A stretch of DNA of 64,000 nt from Arthrobacter oryzae (GCF_030718995.1 NZ_CP132204.1:496001-560000); one strand, 5' to 3'; counted from the first letter of the stretch, positions 33,752 to 42,881 are shown. A program made the numbers and translations. The notes: generated by a model from the letters alone, not told the origin.

Positions 33752-34423
33752 TTGACCATCTCATTCGACGCCGTTCAGGTATGGCTGGATCTGGCCGGCG
33801 TTTTCTTTTTCGCGGTGTCCGGATCCCTGCTGGCGGCGCGGAAACAGTTCGACATCCTCGGTTCCCTGCTGCTGGCCTCACTGGTGTCCCTCGGCGGCGG
33901 CGTCATCCGCGACATCATCCTCAATGACGGCCCTCCCGCGGCGTTCACCAACCCGGCCTACCTGGCTCCCCCGTTACTGGCCACGGTGCTGGTCTATTTC
34001 CTCTTTTCCAGCGTCCAGCGCTACACGTCGCTGCTGATGCTGTTCGACGCCGGCGGGCTGGCACTGTTCTGCATCACCGGCACGCTCAAGGCGCTCTCTG
34101 CCGGGATGAACCCGGTGGCGGCGGTCCTGCTCGGGGTTACGACGGCGGTGGGCGGCGGCCTGCTGCGCGACATCACTGCCAATGAGGTGCCCCAGCTCTT
34201 CGACCCGAAGGACCTCTACGCCCTCCCGGCGTTCACCGGGGCGGCCCTGACCACAGCGCTGTGGGTTTCGGGGTCGTTCAACGCGGTCACCGCGGGGGCC
34301 GTTGCCGCCGTCGTTTTCGCGTTCCGGGTGACGGCATGGCGCCGTTCCTGGCGCGTTCCGCTGGCCGTCCGGGGGTGGCACCGGCTGGGGCTGGGGGCGG
34401 CCGAAAACGGTGGCCGGGATTAG
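33752..34423 (+). CDS. TRIC-type cation channel family protein (UPF0126)
   Basis: A 223-residue membrane protein with seven hydrophobic segments in two three-helix repeats. Each repeat has the glycine-rich signature: LGGGVIRDIILND and VGGGLLRDITANEVPQ. This is the bacterial TRIC/YicG fold (K+ or glycine-linked channel in relatives). TTG 33752 is the first start in frame and has no clear ribosome-binding site. Divergent from the chelatase gene. Confidence 0.88.
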   Translation: MTISFDAVQVWLDLAGVFFFAVSGSLLAARKQFDILGSLLLASLVSLGGGVIRDIILNDGPPAAFTNPAYLAPPLLATVLVYFLFSSVQRYTSLLMLFDAGGLALFCITGTLKALSAGMNPVAAVLLGVTTAVGGGLLRDITANEVPQLFDPKDLYALPAFTGAALTTALWVSGSFNAVTAGAVAAVVFAFRVTAWRRSWRVPLAVRGWHRLGLGAAENGGRD

Positions 34424-34437
34424 CTAGGATAAGAACC

Positions 34438-34863
34438 ATGACTGACATGTTCCTCGAGAAGTTCCGCGCGCTTGTTCCGAAGTATCTCGAAGACGAATGG
34501 CAGGAAGAGGACGGGCTGTCCCCCGAGGAACTCGACGAGGCCCTGTCCGAGCACCAGTTCCAGGTTCCGCTGGTCCTCCGGGAGTTCTACCAGGCAGTGG
34601 GCGGCTGCGAGGACCTCATGGAGGCGTACCACTACTTCTGGGACCCCGAGGAACTCGAAGTTGATGACGAAGGCTTCCTGATGTTCCTGGAGGACGAGGA
34701 AGAACAGTTCACCTGGGGTTTCCGCGTGGGCGACCTCGGCGTCCCGGACCCCATCGTGTACCGCCGCAACAACGCCCGCGGCCAGTGGAAGAGCGAAGAA
34801 GGCACGTTCTCCGAGTTCGTGTTCGACATGTTCGAGTGGGCGTTCGAGGGCGAAGAGGACTAA
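34438..34863 (+). CDS. Small acidic SMI1/KNR4-like protein
   Basis: A 141-residue, very acidic protein. EHQFQVPLVLREFYQAVGGC resembles the core of SUKH (SMI1/KNR4) domains, as does the following YHYFWDPEELE. SUKH proteins are often immunity proteins or regulators; here no toxin gene is adjacent. ATG 34438 chosen because the protein begins there in good codon use; the longer upstream frame overlaps the channel gene. Assignment is tentative. Confidence 0.65.
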   Translation: MTDMFLEKFRALVPKYLEDEWQEEDGLSPEELDEALSEHQFQVPLVLREFYQAVGGCEDLMEAYHYFWDPEELEVDDEGFLMFLEDEEEQFTWGFRVGDLGVPDPIVYRRNNARGQWKSEEGTFSEFVFDMFEWAFEGEED

Positions 34864-34910
34864 GTTCCCCGGCTCCGCCGCTTGCTTTCGGCGGCCTGCG
34901 CGGCCTAACC

Positions 34911-34987
34911 GGGGCACTTCGACACGGACACGCCGAGGGCTAAGCCTGTTCCGCGGTTTCTTCGCCCCAAGTGCCCCACGACGGCGG
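34911..34987 (+). repeat. Dispersed palindromic repeat, family 1, copy 2
   Basis: Begins GGGGCACTTCGACACGGAC and ends AAGTGCCCCACGACGGCGG, so GGGGCACTT and AAGTGCCCC can pair. It ends 20 bp before the stop of the nuclease-like gene (35008), on the downstream side, in the same orientation as copy 3. Confidence 0.85.
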
Positions 34988-35007
34988 TCGAATTACGACG
35001 GCGGCAG

Positions 35008-35844
35008 TCACCTCGCGCTGAAGCCTCCCCTTCGGCACCGCTCCAGCACCCGCACCACCTCGGCCACCATGCGCTGCGGGTGATTGACGACGTCGTCGTA
35101 GCCGTACCTGAGCCCCAGCCGTCCGCCTATGACAGTGGCATTGTTGCGCGTCCGGTCCTTCCTGACCTGGCGGGGCTCAAGGTGCAAGCCGCCGTCGGTC
35201 TCGACCACGAGGCACTCCTCAATGAGGAAGTCCACCTCTCCCACTCCCGGAAGCTCCACGTGCCGCCGGACATGCAGCCCTGCCCGCCGGAAGTGGAAAT
35301 TGGCCAGCACTTCAAGGATGGAATCCGCCCTCGGGATCACGTTGTCCAGGACGGCCCGGGCGCGGGCGTTGCGGTTTCCGGGGAGCTTGCGGCGTAGGAA
35401 CTCCACAGTGATGTCTCCGCGTTGGGCAGCACACTGGACCATCACCAGCGCTTCCAGTTCCGGCAGGCAGCGCAGGGCGTGAATCAGCACATCGGCCAGA
35501 CCGGCGACGGGCAGCCAGGGATGGCGCTGATGGGAACACCTTCCATGAGTAAGAGTTCCCGGTGGCGCGGACTTGTGGCCGGGGCTCAGATGAATGGTTC
35601 CAGTGTCATGCAGCGTCCAGAGCCCGTACGTTGGCGCGGCCGACAGGCACGTCAGCACGGCATTGTGGCTTAGCACCATCGCCAGTGCGCTGGCTGCGGG
35701 CAGGCTGTAGATGCCCCGCCGGATGCGCACAATGCGCCCCGCCGCCAACGCTTTGTCGCGGGCAGTATGGGTAAATCCCGCGGCGCGGAGGGCCGACGCC
35801 TTGGCGACGCCTGCCCGTGCACGGAGGAAGGTCTCGATGTCCAT
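35008..35844 (-). CDS. AbiEi-type winged-helix plus DUF559/Vsr-like endonuclease-fold protein
   Basis: A 278-residue protein. The N-terminal 50 residues match the AbiEi-antitoxin-like winged helix (AAGRIVRIRRGIYSLP). The C-terminal 110 residues match a DUF559/Vsr-like nuclease fold: GEVDFLI...LVVETDGGLH with the Asp/Glu expected of PD-(D/E)XK enzymes, then DRTRNN and RYGYDDVVNHP. Start at ATG 35844; an upstream extension to 35976 would run into the flanking repeat. Both sides carry a family-1 palindrome. No toxin partner is present, so it is probably not a classic AbiE system; function unknown. Confidence 0.8.
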   Translation of the reverse strand: MDIETFLRARAGVAKASALRAAGFTHTARDKALAAGRIVRIRRGIYSLPAASALAMVLSHNAVLTCLSAAPTYGLWTLHDTGTIHLSPGHKSAPPGTLTHGRCSHQRHPWLPVAGLADVLIHALRCLPELEALVMVQCAAQRGDITVEFLRRKLPGNRNARARAVLDNVIPRADSILEVLANFHFRRAGLHVRRHVELPGVGEVDFLIEECLVVETDGGLHLEPRQVRKDRTRNNATVIGGRLGLRYGYDDVVNHPQRMVAEVVRVLERCRRGGFSAR

Positions 35845-35916
35845 GTTTCCAAGGTCCCCCTGAGGCGGCCGGATGGGCAGATCGGGGCTGCGCCATGTGG
35901 ACAACCCGGCCGGCGG

Positions 35917-35991
35917 GGGGCACTTCGACACGGACTCGCCGCAACCCGAGGCCGGAACGGCCTTCCCCTGGCTCAAAGTGCCCCACGACGG
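35917..35991 (+). repeat. Dispersed palindromic repeat, family 1, copy 3
   Basis: Begins GGGGCACTTCGACACGGAC, ends AAGTGCCCCACGACGG; direct orientation relative to copy 2. It lies 72 bp upstream of the nuclease-like gene start. It occupies part of the 386-bp gene-free stretch 35845-36230. Confidence 0.85.
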
Positions 35992-36128
35992 ACGCAGGCA
36001 GCGGTAAAAAATCTTCCACGAACTGTGACACGCCGATTAACACTCCGGCTCGCATTTGTGACAAACCTGTCATAGACTGTTTCACGGATCCACTAAATGC
36101 CTCCGGTGGATCTGATGCGAACGGAGAA

Positions 36129-36184
36129 ATGGCCCCGGTTCGACGCAGCGTATGACTCGTATTGCTGCAGAGAACCGGGGCCAT
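36129..36184. terminator. Hairpin between the family-1 repeat and the polyprenyl synthase gene
   Basis: A 13-bp perfect stem (36129-36141 ATGGCCCCGGTTC with 36172-36184) and an inner GCAGC/GCTGC stem. It is 46 bp past the polyprenyl synthase stop on the minus strand and may terminate it. Plus-strand promoter-like sequence upstream (36055-36078) makes a short transcript ending here possible. Confidence 0.6.
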
Positions 36185-36230
36185 ACCGTTTCTAAGGCCT
36201 CAGAGTTGCGGCCTCCCGGCCTTCAGCAAA

Positions 36231-37334
36231 CTAGCTGGCGCGGTCCACCACGGCCAGTGCGAAGCTGGTGAGGGAGTCCTTGACCACGCCTTCCGGCAGC
36301 GGCGCCAGGGCGGCGATGGCTTCATCGGCCCAGGCACGCGCCACGACCCACGATTCCGCGGTGACCCGGTGGTCGCGCAGGCCCGCCACGGCGGCGGCGA
36401 GTGCCTCGTCCGAGGAGAGGTCGCCGTCGATCAGTTTCAAAAGTTCGACGGCGGACTGGTCACCTTCGGCGGCGGCGTTGCGCAGGAGCAGCACCGGCAG
36501 GGTGGGCACGCCTTCGCGCAGGTCCGTGCCCGGGGACTTGCCGGACTTGACCTTGATGCCGGTGACATCGATGACGTCGTCGGCAAGCTGGAAGGCCACA
36601 CCGATCTTCTCGCCGTACTCCACCAGGAGCGGTTCATAGGCTTCGTCGGCACCGGAGAAGATCGCGCCGAGCTGGCCGGAGGCAGCCACCAGGGAACCGG
36701 TCTTGTCCGCGATGACGGACAGGTAGTGCTCCACGGGGTCCTCGTCGGGGCGCGGTCCCACGGTCTCGTGCAGCTGGCCCAGGCACAGCCGTTCGAAGGT
36801 GCGCGCCTGGATCCCCAGCGCACGTGAGCCAAGCTCGGACACCAGGATGGAGGCGCGGGCGAAGATCAGGTCTCCGGTGAGGACGGCCACGGAGTTGCCC
36901 CAGACCTCGTGGGCCGTGGGGGCGCCGCGGCGGAACGGGGCCGAGTCCATCACGTCGTCATGGTAGAGCGTGGCCAGGTGGGTGAGTTCAACCACCACGG
37001 CGGCCTGCACCACGGCCGGCCGCGAGGCGTCACCGAGGTGGGCGCAGAGCAGGGCCAGCAGCGGGCGGATCCGCTTGCCGCCGGCTTCCACCAGGTGACG
37101 CGACGTTGCGTCGGCCAGCGGATCGGAGTTGGCAATGGCCTCGCGGAGCTTCTTTTCCACACGGGCCAGGTTGGTGGTGATGGCGGGGCCCAACTCCGGG
37201 TCTGCCGCGATGGCTGCGAAACCGGCCGGCAGCTGGAGTCCTGTGGCGATCGCGGTGGTGTTGGGCTCGGGCTCCCTGGTGTCCGGCAGGCCGTGTCCGG
37301 CGTGGGTCCAGCTGTGCTTGGCAGAGTTCGTCAC
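36231..37334 (-). CDS. Polyprenyl diphosphate synthase (menaquinone side chain)
   Basis: A 367-residue trans-prenyltransferase making the long isoprenoid chain of menaquinone. First Asp-rich motif is LYHDDVMD, second is QLADDVIDV; GGKRIRPLLALL and KTGSLVAASGQLGA are also conserved. Chain length cannot be read reliably. GTG start at 37334. It is followed upstream by the reductase and menG genes on the same strand (10- and 12-bp gaps), forming a menaquinone operon menG-reductase-synthase. Confidence 0.92.
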   Translation of the reverse strand: MTNSAKHSWTHAGHGLPDTREPEPNTTAIATGLQLPAGFAAIAADPELGPAITTNLARVEKKLREAIANSDPLADATSRHLVEAGGKRIRPLLALLCAHLGDASRPAVVQAAVVVELTHLATLYHDDVMDSAPFRRGAPTAHEVWGNSVAVLTGDLIFARASILVSELGSRALGIQARTFERLCLGQLHETVGPRPDEDPVEHYLSVIADKTGSLVAASGQLGAIFSGADEAYEPLLVEYGEKIGVAFQLADDVIDVTGIKVKSGKSPGTDLREGVPTLPVLLLRNAAAEGDQSAVELLKLIDGDLSSDEALAAAVAGLRDHRVTAESWVVARAWADEAIAALAPLPEGVVKDSLTSFALAVVDRAS

Positions 37335-37343
37335 GGGTTAACC

Positions 37344-38678
37344 CTAACTTTTTGTTGCGGAAACCGCGGAGGTGTAGCTGGACGGGGACAGGGAGGTGTT
37401 GGACGTGGCAGGCACCAGGGCCTCCAGCAGCCTGATCACCCTGTCCTCGAATCCCTTGGCTGATTCATCCGTGACGTTGGCCATCAGCCGGACGACGAAC
37501 TTCATGAGTGCGGGCAGCGGCATCCCGGTGCGCAAAGCGAGCTTCATCACGGACGGCTTGCCGATCACCGAGGCGAACGCGCGGCCCAGGGTGAAGTGGC
37601 TCCCCCACTGGCCGCGCACATAGTCCGCGTACCCCTTGAAGTGGAGGTCGGCGTCGTCGTGCGTCCACTTGGCGTAGCGGCTTTGCCATGTGTTGGCGTC
37701 AATGACATATTCGGCCGCAAAGCGGGCGGATTCCATCGCGTAGGAGATGCCCTCACCGTTGAACGGGGACACCATGCCGCCGGCGTCGCCCAGGAGAAGC
37801 AGGCCCGGGTAGTAGTGCGGGGTGCGGTTGAAGCCCATGGGCAGGGCGGCGCCGCGGATTTCGCCCACCTGGTTCTCGGGCGTGAAGCCCCATTCGGCGG
37901 GCATGCCGGCGGTCCACTCGCGCAGCACCTGCTTGTAGTCGAGCTTGCCGAATTCCTTGGAGGAGTTCAGGATGCCCAGGCCCACGTTGGAGGTGCCGTC
38001 GCCCACTCCGAAGACCCACCCGTAGCCGGGAAGCAGTTCGCCGTCGCGGCCGGGAAGTTCCAGCCAGCCTTCCATCCAGTCGTCGTCGTGGCGGGGGCTG
38101 GTGAAGTAGGTGCGCACGGCGACGCCGAGCGGGCGGTCGTCACGCTTCTCGATGCCGAGGGACACTGCGGTCCGGGAGGAGTTTCCGTCTGCGGCGAGGA
38201 CGACGTCGGCGTGGAAGTCGCGCGTCTCCCCCGTCTTGCGTCCGGACTCGTCAAGCAGTGCGGCGCGCGCGCCGATGACGCGCCCGTCCGCTGTGCGCAG
38301 GGCTTCGGTGACGCTGTGCCCTTCGAGGATGGTGGCGCCGGCGGCTTCGGCATGCCGGGCCAGTTCCTCGTCGAAGCCCAGGCGGGTGCGGATCAGGCCG
38401 TAAGTGGGGAAGTCGGACACTTCGGGCCAAGGCAGCTCGATGGTGCGGCCGCCGGCGATCAGGCGGAGGCCCTTGTTGCGCCGCCAGCCTGCGTCCTCGG
38501 AATGGGGCAGGCCGAGCTTCTGGATCTCGCGGACGGCACGCGGAGTGAGGCCGTCACCGCAGACTTTTTCGCGCGGGAACCTGGTTTTTTCCAGCACCGT
38601 GACCTGGATGCCGGCCTTGGCGAGGTAGTAGGCGGCAGTGGACCCTGCGGGGCCGGCGCCGACGATCAGTACGTTCAC
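37344..38678 (-). CDS. Geranylgeranyl reductase family protein (MenJ-like)
   Basis: A 444-residue FAD oxidoreductase. N-terminal VLIVGAGPAGSTAAYYLAKA binds FAD; VVLAADGNSSRTA and LLLGDAGGMVSPFNGEGISY are the other family blocks. In mycobacteria the MenJ homologue saturates one isoprene unit of menaquinone; neighbours menG and the polyprenyl synthase support that role here. GTG start at 38678. Confidence 0.9.
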   Translation of the reverse strand: MNVLIVGAGPAGSTAAYYLAKAGIQVTVLEKTRFPREKVCGDGLTPRAVREIQKLGLPHSEDAGWRRNKGLRLIAGGRTIELPWPEVSDFPTYGLIRTRLGFDEELARHAEAAGATILEGHSVTEALRTADGRVIGARAALLDESGRKTGETRDFHADVVLAADGNSSRTAVSLGIEKRDDRPLGVAVRTYFTSPRHDDDWMEGWLELPGRDGELLPGYGWVFGVGDGTSNVGLGILNSSKEFGKLDYKQVLREWTAGMPAEWGFTPENQVGEIRGAALPMGFNRTPHYYPGLLLLGDAGGMVSPFNGEGISYAMESARFAAEYVIDANTWQSRYAKWTHDDADLHFKGYADYVRGQWGSHFTLGRAFASVIGKPSVMKLALRTGMPLPALMKFVVRLMANVTDESAKGFEDRVIRLLEALVPATSNTSLSPSSYTSAVSATKS

Positions 38679-38689
38679 GGCAGCTTCGG

Positions 38690-39466
38690 CTAGCCCGCGG
38701 GCCGGATGATGTTGCGGCGGAGCTTCGCGACGGGGCCGGTGTGGTTGGCGATGGCTGCGGCGCTGCCGGACACGGGCTTGTAGGCGCGGTGGACGGCCAC
38801 GATGCCGCCGCTGAGGTTGCGGTAGGTGACCTTTTCCCAGCCCGATTCCTGCAGCCAGCCGGCCAGGTGGTCCTGGTCCGGCCAGGCGCGGATCGACTCG
38901 GCCAGGTAGACGTAGGCGTCCGGGTTGGAGGAGACCTTCACGGCGATGGCCGGCAGCGCGCGCATGAGGTATTCGGTATACATGGTGCGCCAGAGCGGAA
39001 CCACGGGCTGGGAGAACTCGGCGATCACCAGCTTTCCGCCGGGCTTGGTGACGCGCAGCATTTCGGCCAGGGCCTTCTTGGGCTCGTTGACGTTGCGCAG
39101 GCCGAAGGAGATGGTGGTGGCGTCGAAGCTGTTGTCCGCGAACGGCAGGCGGGTGGCGTCACCGGCAATGAAGTTGATGTCCGGGCGGCGGCGTTTGCCC
39201 ACTTTGAGCATTCCCAGGGAGAAATCGCAGGCGATGACGTCAATCCCCGCGTCGGCATACGGCTCGCTGGAGGTGCCGGTTCCGGCGGCGAGGTCCAGCA
39301 CCCGCTGGCCGGCCTTCACATCCATCGCATCAACGACTACCCGGCGCCAGCGGCGCGTCTGTCCCATGGACAGGACATCGTTCACGACGTCGTATTTGGG
39401 GGCGACGTCGTCAAACATCGTGGCTACTTCGTCCGGACGCTTATCCAAGGATGCTCGGTTCACCAT
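38690..39466 (-). CDS. menG: Demethylmenaquinone methyltransferase
   Basis: A 258-residue UbiE/MenG SAM methyltransferase for the last step of menaquinone synthesis. Seen: [20 protein letters not shown], the SAM loop [12 protein letters not shown] and [20 protein letters not shown] 39466. Divergent from menF with an 83-bp shared control region. First gene of the three-gene operon. Confidence 0.94.
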   Translation of the reverse strand: MVNRASLDKRPDEVATMFDDVAPKYDVVNDVLSMGQTRRWRRVVVDAMDVKAGQRVLDLAAGTGTSSEPYADAGIDVIACDFSLGMLKVGKRRRPDINFIAGDATRLPFADNSFDATTISFGLRNVNEPKKALAEMLRVTKPGGKLVIAEFSQPVVPLWRTMYTEYLMRALPAIAVKVSSNPDAYVYLAESIRAWPDQDHLAGWLQESGWEKVTYRNLSGGIVAVHRAYKPVSGSAAAIANHTGPVAKLRRNIIRPAG

Positions 39467-39549
39467 GACATTGTCTCAAATGTTGGGCGGACCCACGAAC
39501 CACGGCGCGACACGGCGCCTGCCAGCCTCGGGAGTACTGTTGTCTCATC

Positions 39550-40947
39550 ATGACGAGTACGTTCCCCGCCGGCATTATCAAGACCCTCACAGTCCCCCTG
39601 GATGGAAGATCATTCCCCGGGGGGCTGCCGTCGTTTCTGGTCCGGGACGATGTCCTCTGCTGGACCCGGCGCGAAGCCGGCCTGGTGGGCTTTGGCGAGA
39701 TCGCCCGCTTCACCGCCACCGGCCCAGACCGCTTCCTCGAAGCCGACATCTGGTGGCGGCATCTGGTCCTCGAGGCGGACGTCACCGACACCGTGGACTG
39801 CCCCGGCACCGGACCGGTGGCCTTCGGCTCCTTCGCATTTTCCAAGGTGTCCACGCACCGCTCCCGGCTGATCGTGCCCGAGATCGTGGTGGGGGTCCGG
39901 GACGGCCGCGCCTGGCTCACCCAGTTAACGTTCGACGACGGCGAACTCACCGAAGCGGGCGCCCTCACCGCCCTGGAGCGCTGGCTGGACGCAGACCCGC
40001 TGGACGCTGTGGACGACGGATCCGAAACCCCGGCTGCCGCCGTCGGGCTCTCCCGGAGCAGCGGTCCGGGCGGCGACGCCGCACACCCGGCTACCGACGT
40101 CGTGCCCAAACTTGAAACCGGTTCCCTGAGCGAGCACGACTGGATGGCTGCCGTGGCGGCCGGCGTCGCGGAAATCCGCACCGGCAAGCTGGAGAAGCTG
40201 GTGCTGGCGCGGGACATCGTGGCCACGATTCCGGAGGGCGTGAACGCCGCCGAAATCCTCCGTCAGCTGGCCAGCCGGTACCGCGAATGCTGGACCTACG
40301 GCGTGGACGGCCTGGTGGGCTCAACCCCCGAAATGCTGATCCAGGTGGAGGGGCGCACGGCCCAGGCGCGCGTGCTGGCCGGAACCCTGGACCGGCGCGA
40401 TGCCGAGGGGATGGACGGTTCGCCGCTGGAATTCGCCGAGCGCGTGCTGGCCGGGTCCGAGAAGCAGCGGCACGAGCACGAGATCGCGATCCAGTCCCTG
40501 ACCACGCAGCTGGCTCCGTTCTCCGAGGCCATGAACGCGCACAGCGAACCGTTCATCCTGGAACTGCCGAATGTGTGGCACCTGGCGTCGGACGTGAAAG
40601 CGGAGCTGACCGAGGTGGAGGGCCACGTCCCCACCTGCCTCGCCCTGATCAACGCGCTGCATCCCACGGCGGCGGTCTGCGGAACCCCCACCACTGTGGC
40701 CGGGGCGCTGATCCGCAAGCTGGAGCACATGGACCGCGGGCCGTATGCAGGACCCGTGGGCTGGCTGGATGCTGCGGGGAACGGCGAGTGGGGAATCGCG
40801 CTGCGCGGCGCCGTCGTCGAGGCACCGGACACGGTGCGCCTCTACGCGGGCTGCGGCATCGTGGAGGGGTCCCATCCCGAGGCGGAGCTCGCGGAGACCT
40901 GGGCCAAGTTCCGGCCGATGCTCGAATCCCTGGGGCTTGGCACCTAG
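39550..40947 (+). CDS. menF: Isochorismate synthase
   Basis: A 465-residue chorismate-utilising enzyme converting chorismate to isochorismate. The C-terminal catalytic half holds KLEKLVLARDI, GSTPEMLIQVEG, LHPTAAVCGTP, RGPYAGPVGWLD and YAGCGIVEGSHPEAE. Length and motifs match MenF/EntC. Gene context (menG, menD) favours menaquinone over siderophore. ATG 39550. Confidence 0.92.
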   Translation: MTSTFPAGIIKTLTVPLDGRSFPGGLPSFLVRDDVLCWTRREAGLVGFGEIARFTATGPDRFLEADIWWRHLVLEADVTDTVDCPGTGPVAFGSFAFSKVSTHRSRLIVPEIVVGVRDGRAWLTQLTFDDGELTEAGALTALERWLDADPLDAVDDGSETPAAAVGLSRSSGPGGDAAHPATDVVPKLETGSLSEHDWMAAVAAGVAEIRTGKLEKLVLARDIVATIPEGVNAAEILRQLASRYRECWTYGVDGLVGSTPEMLIQVEGRTAQARVLAGTLDRRDAEGMDGSPLEFAERVLAGSEKQRHEHEIAIQSLTTQLAPFSEAMNAHSEPFILELPNVWHLASDVKAELTEVEGHVPTCLALINALHPTAAVCGTPTTVAGALIRKLEHMDRGPYAGPVGWLDAAGNGEWGIALRGAVVEAPDTVRLYAGCGIVEGSHPEAELAETWAKFRPMLESLGLGT

Positions 40948-41032
40948 AGTCGCAGGGCGCCGCCGCGTCCGGGATCGCAGGTGCGCCGCCGCGATGAGAG
41001 TCGCAGGCGCGCCGCCGCGTCCGGGATCGCAG
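40947..41032. repeat. Two direct copies of a 34/35-bp GC-rich sequence
   Basis: 40947-40980 and 40998-41032 differ by one inserted base and share GAGTCGCAGG...CGTCCGGGATCGCAG. The second copy follows a third partial (GTGCGCCGCCGCG). The region lies between menF and the amino-acid ABC operon (233-bp gap); the remainder 41050-41180 is AT-rich promoter DNA. Confidence 0.7.
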
Positions 41033-41180
41033 ACAATGCTCCGGTGCGGGGGCTTGCGCTAGCCTCGGTATTAGTTATCCAATAGTGAAACTAAGTTTTC
41101 TGTGATGCACATCTCTTATTCGGCGATACACTATAAGCCGTTTTAGTCACGCATACCCCTGCAACAAAAGGTAAGAAACT

Positions 41181-41984
41181 ATGCAGCCCATGTCCTCCGC
41201 CACGGCAAAGCTGGCCGCCAAGGCAGCCGCAATCCTCGCCGTCGGCGCCCTTTCCCTCACGGCCTGCGGCGGCAGCTCCACCCCCGCTGCTACCACCGCA
41301 GGCGGCGTCCAGCTCATCAACGCCGGCAAGCTGACCGTTTGCTCCGACGTTCCCTACGAGCCGTTCGAATTCCAGAAGGACGGCAAGATCGTCGGCTTCG
41401 ACATGGACATCGCCGCCGAGGTTGCCAAGGACCTGAAGGCCGAACTCAGCGTTGTGGACAGCTCCTTCGAGGCCATCGAGACCGGCACCGCGCTCACAGG
41501 CTGCGATGTCTCCATCTCCTCGGTCTCCATCACGGACACCCGCAAGGCCGTCATGGACTTCTCCAACCCGTACATGGACGACGACCTGACTCTGGTGGCC
41601 AGCGAAGCGTCCGGCATCAAGGACATCGACAGCGCCAAGGGCAAGAAGGTGGGCGTCCAGCAAGCCACCACCGGCGCCAAGTATGCGCAAGAAAAGGGCA
41701 TCGACGCACAGCAGTTCGAGGACTCGGGCCTCCTGGTGCAGGCTCTCCAGGCCGGCACCATCGACGCCGCACTGGGCAACCAGTCCGTCCTGGCGTACGC
41801 CATCAAGGACGACCCTAAGTACAAGCGCGTGGAGAACTACGCCACGGGCGAGAAGCTGGGCATCTCCATCAAAAAGGGCAACACGGCCATGGCTGACCAG
41901 GTCAACGCCACGCTCAAGCGCCTGACCGATGACGGCTCCCTGAAGAAGTACGAGACCACCTGGTTCGGCGAAGCCGCCAAGTAG
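41181..41984 (+). CDS. Amino-acid ABC transporter substrate-binding lipoprotein
   Basis: A 267-residue type-3 solute-binding protein. Lipobox LSLTAC places the lipid Cys near residue 29. Then LTVCSDVPYEPFEFQKDGKI and VGFDMDIAAEVAKDL, the standard polar-amino-acid binding-protein start. AAAGG precedes ATG 41181. First gene of a binding protein-permease-ATPase operon; substrate not determinable. Confidence 0.92.
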   Translation: MQPMSSATAKLAAKAAAILAVGALSLTACGGSSTPAATTAGGVQLINAGKLTVCSDVPYEPFEFQKDGKIVGFDMDIAAEVAKDLKAELSVVDSSFEAIETGTALTGCDVSISSVSITDTRKAVMDFSNPYMDDDLTLVASEASGIKDIDSAKGKKVGVQQATTGAKYAQEKGIDAQQFEDSGLLVQALQAGTIDAALGNQSVLAYAIKDDPKYKRVENYATGEKLGISIKKGNTAMADQVNATLKRLTDDGSLKKYETTWFGEAAK

Positions 41985-42005
41985 CACCCCGGCCTGAGAC
42001 CGACA

Positions 42006-42055
42006 CAGTTGAGGCCCCGTACCGCTGGACGAGAGTCCGTACGGGGCCTCAACTG
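42006..42055 (+). terminator. Hairpin between binding-protein and permease genes
   Basis: A perfect 17-bp stem (42006-42022 with 42039-42055) plus an inner GGAC/GTCC. It has no T tract. Placed inside the operon, it fits a partial terminator or 3'-end stabiliser that gives more binding protein than permease. Confidence 0.75.
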
Positions 42056-42078
42056 CGCAAAACGAATGTGAGAACACC

Positions 42079-42870
42079 ATGGCAATGACCGCACGTCAAC
42101 GAGCCAAAGTCAGCCTCTACGTCCAGGCCGGAATCTTCGTTGTGGCTGTGGCCGCTCTGATTCTGGCCACGGACTGGAAAACCATCGGCACCAGCGTCTT
42201 CAACTTCGCCAAGATCGGCCCGATGTTCCCGGACATCTTCCTTGTGGGCTTGAAGAACACCCTGATCTACACGGCCTTGGGCTTCATCGTGGGCCTGTCC
42301 GGCGGCCTGCTCCTGGCCCTCATGAAGCTCTCCAGCTTCCCGCTCTACCGCTGGATCGCCACCGGCTACATCGAGTTCTTCCGCGGCATTCCCGCCCTGC
42401 TGGTGTTCATCGCCTTCGGCTACGGTGTTCCGCTGGCCTTCGGCGTGCAGTGGAACGTGACCGTCGTGGTGATGATTTCGCTGGGCATGGTGGCCGCGGC
42501 CTACATCGCAGAAACGCTCCGCGCCGGCCTGCAGGCGGTGCCCAAGGGGCAGCTCGAAGCCGCCCGGTCGCTGGGCATGCCGCAGTGGCGGGCCATGGTG
42601 TCCATCGTGATCCCGCAGGCCTTCCGGATTGTGCTGCCGCCGCTGACCAACGAGGTCATCCTCCTGACCAAGGACTCCTCGCTGATCTACGTGCTGGGCC
42701 TGACCGCCTCGCAGTACGAGCTCACCAAGTTCGGCCGCGACGGCATCTCCAGCCTGGGCGCAGGGCTCACCCCGCTCCTCGTGGCGGGCGCCTTCTACCT
42801 GGTGATCACCATCCCGCTGAGCCTTTTGGCCCGGAAGTTCGAAAGCCGCTCCGCGCGGACGAAGCGATAG
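42079..42870 (+). CDS. Amino-acid ABC transporter permease (HisM/GlnP type)
   Basis: A 263-residue permease with about five hydrophobic segments: [20 protein letters not shown] early, then [18 protein letters not shown] and the EAA loop [20 protein letters not shown] 42079. Transport of polar amino acids is a family inference. Confidence 0.92.
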   Translation: MAMTARQRAKVSLYVQAGIFVVAVAALILATDWKTIGTSVFNFAKIGPMFPDIFLVGLKNTLIYTALGFIVGLSGGLLLALMKLSSFPLYRWIATGYIEFFRGIPALLVFIAFGYGVPLAFGVQWNVTVVVMISLGMVAAAYIAETLRAGLQAVPKGQLEAARSLGMPQWRAMVSIVIPQAFRIVLPPLTNEVILLTKDSSLIYVLGLTASQYELTKFGRDGISSLGAGLTPLLVAGAFYLVITIPLSLLARKFESRSARTKR

Positions 42871-42881
42871 GCAGGACAGTC

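Noticed and set aside
36129..36155. The 8-codon reading frame as a gene or attenuator peptide.
   Set aside because: No downstream plus-strand gene exists to regulate and the start lies in a hairpin arm; kept only as part of a possible small transcript.
40947..41032. The two 34/35-bp direct repeats as attachment sites of an integrated element.
   Set aside because: They are 17 bp apart with no integrase or tRNA gene nearby; a local duplication is simpler.
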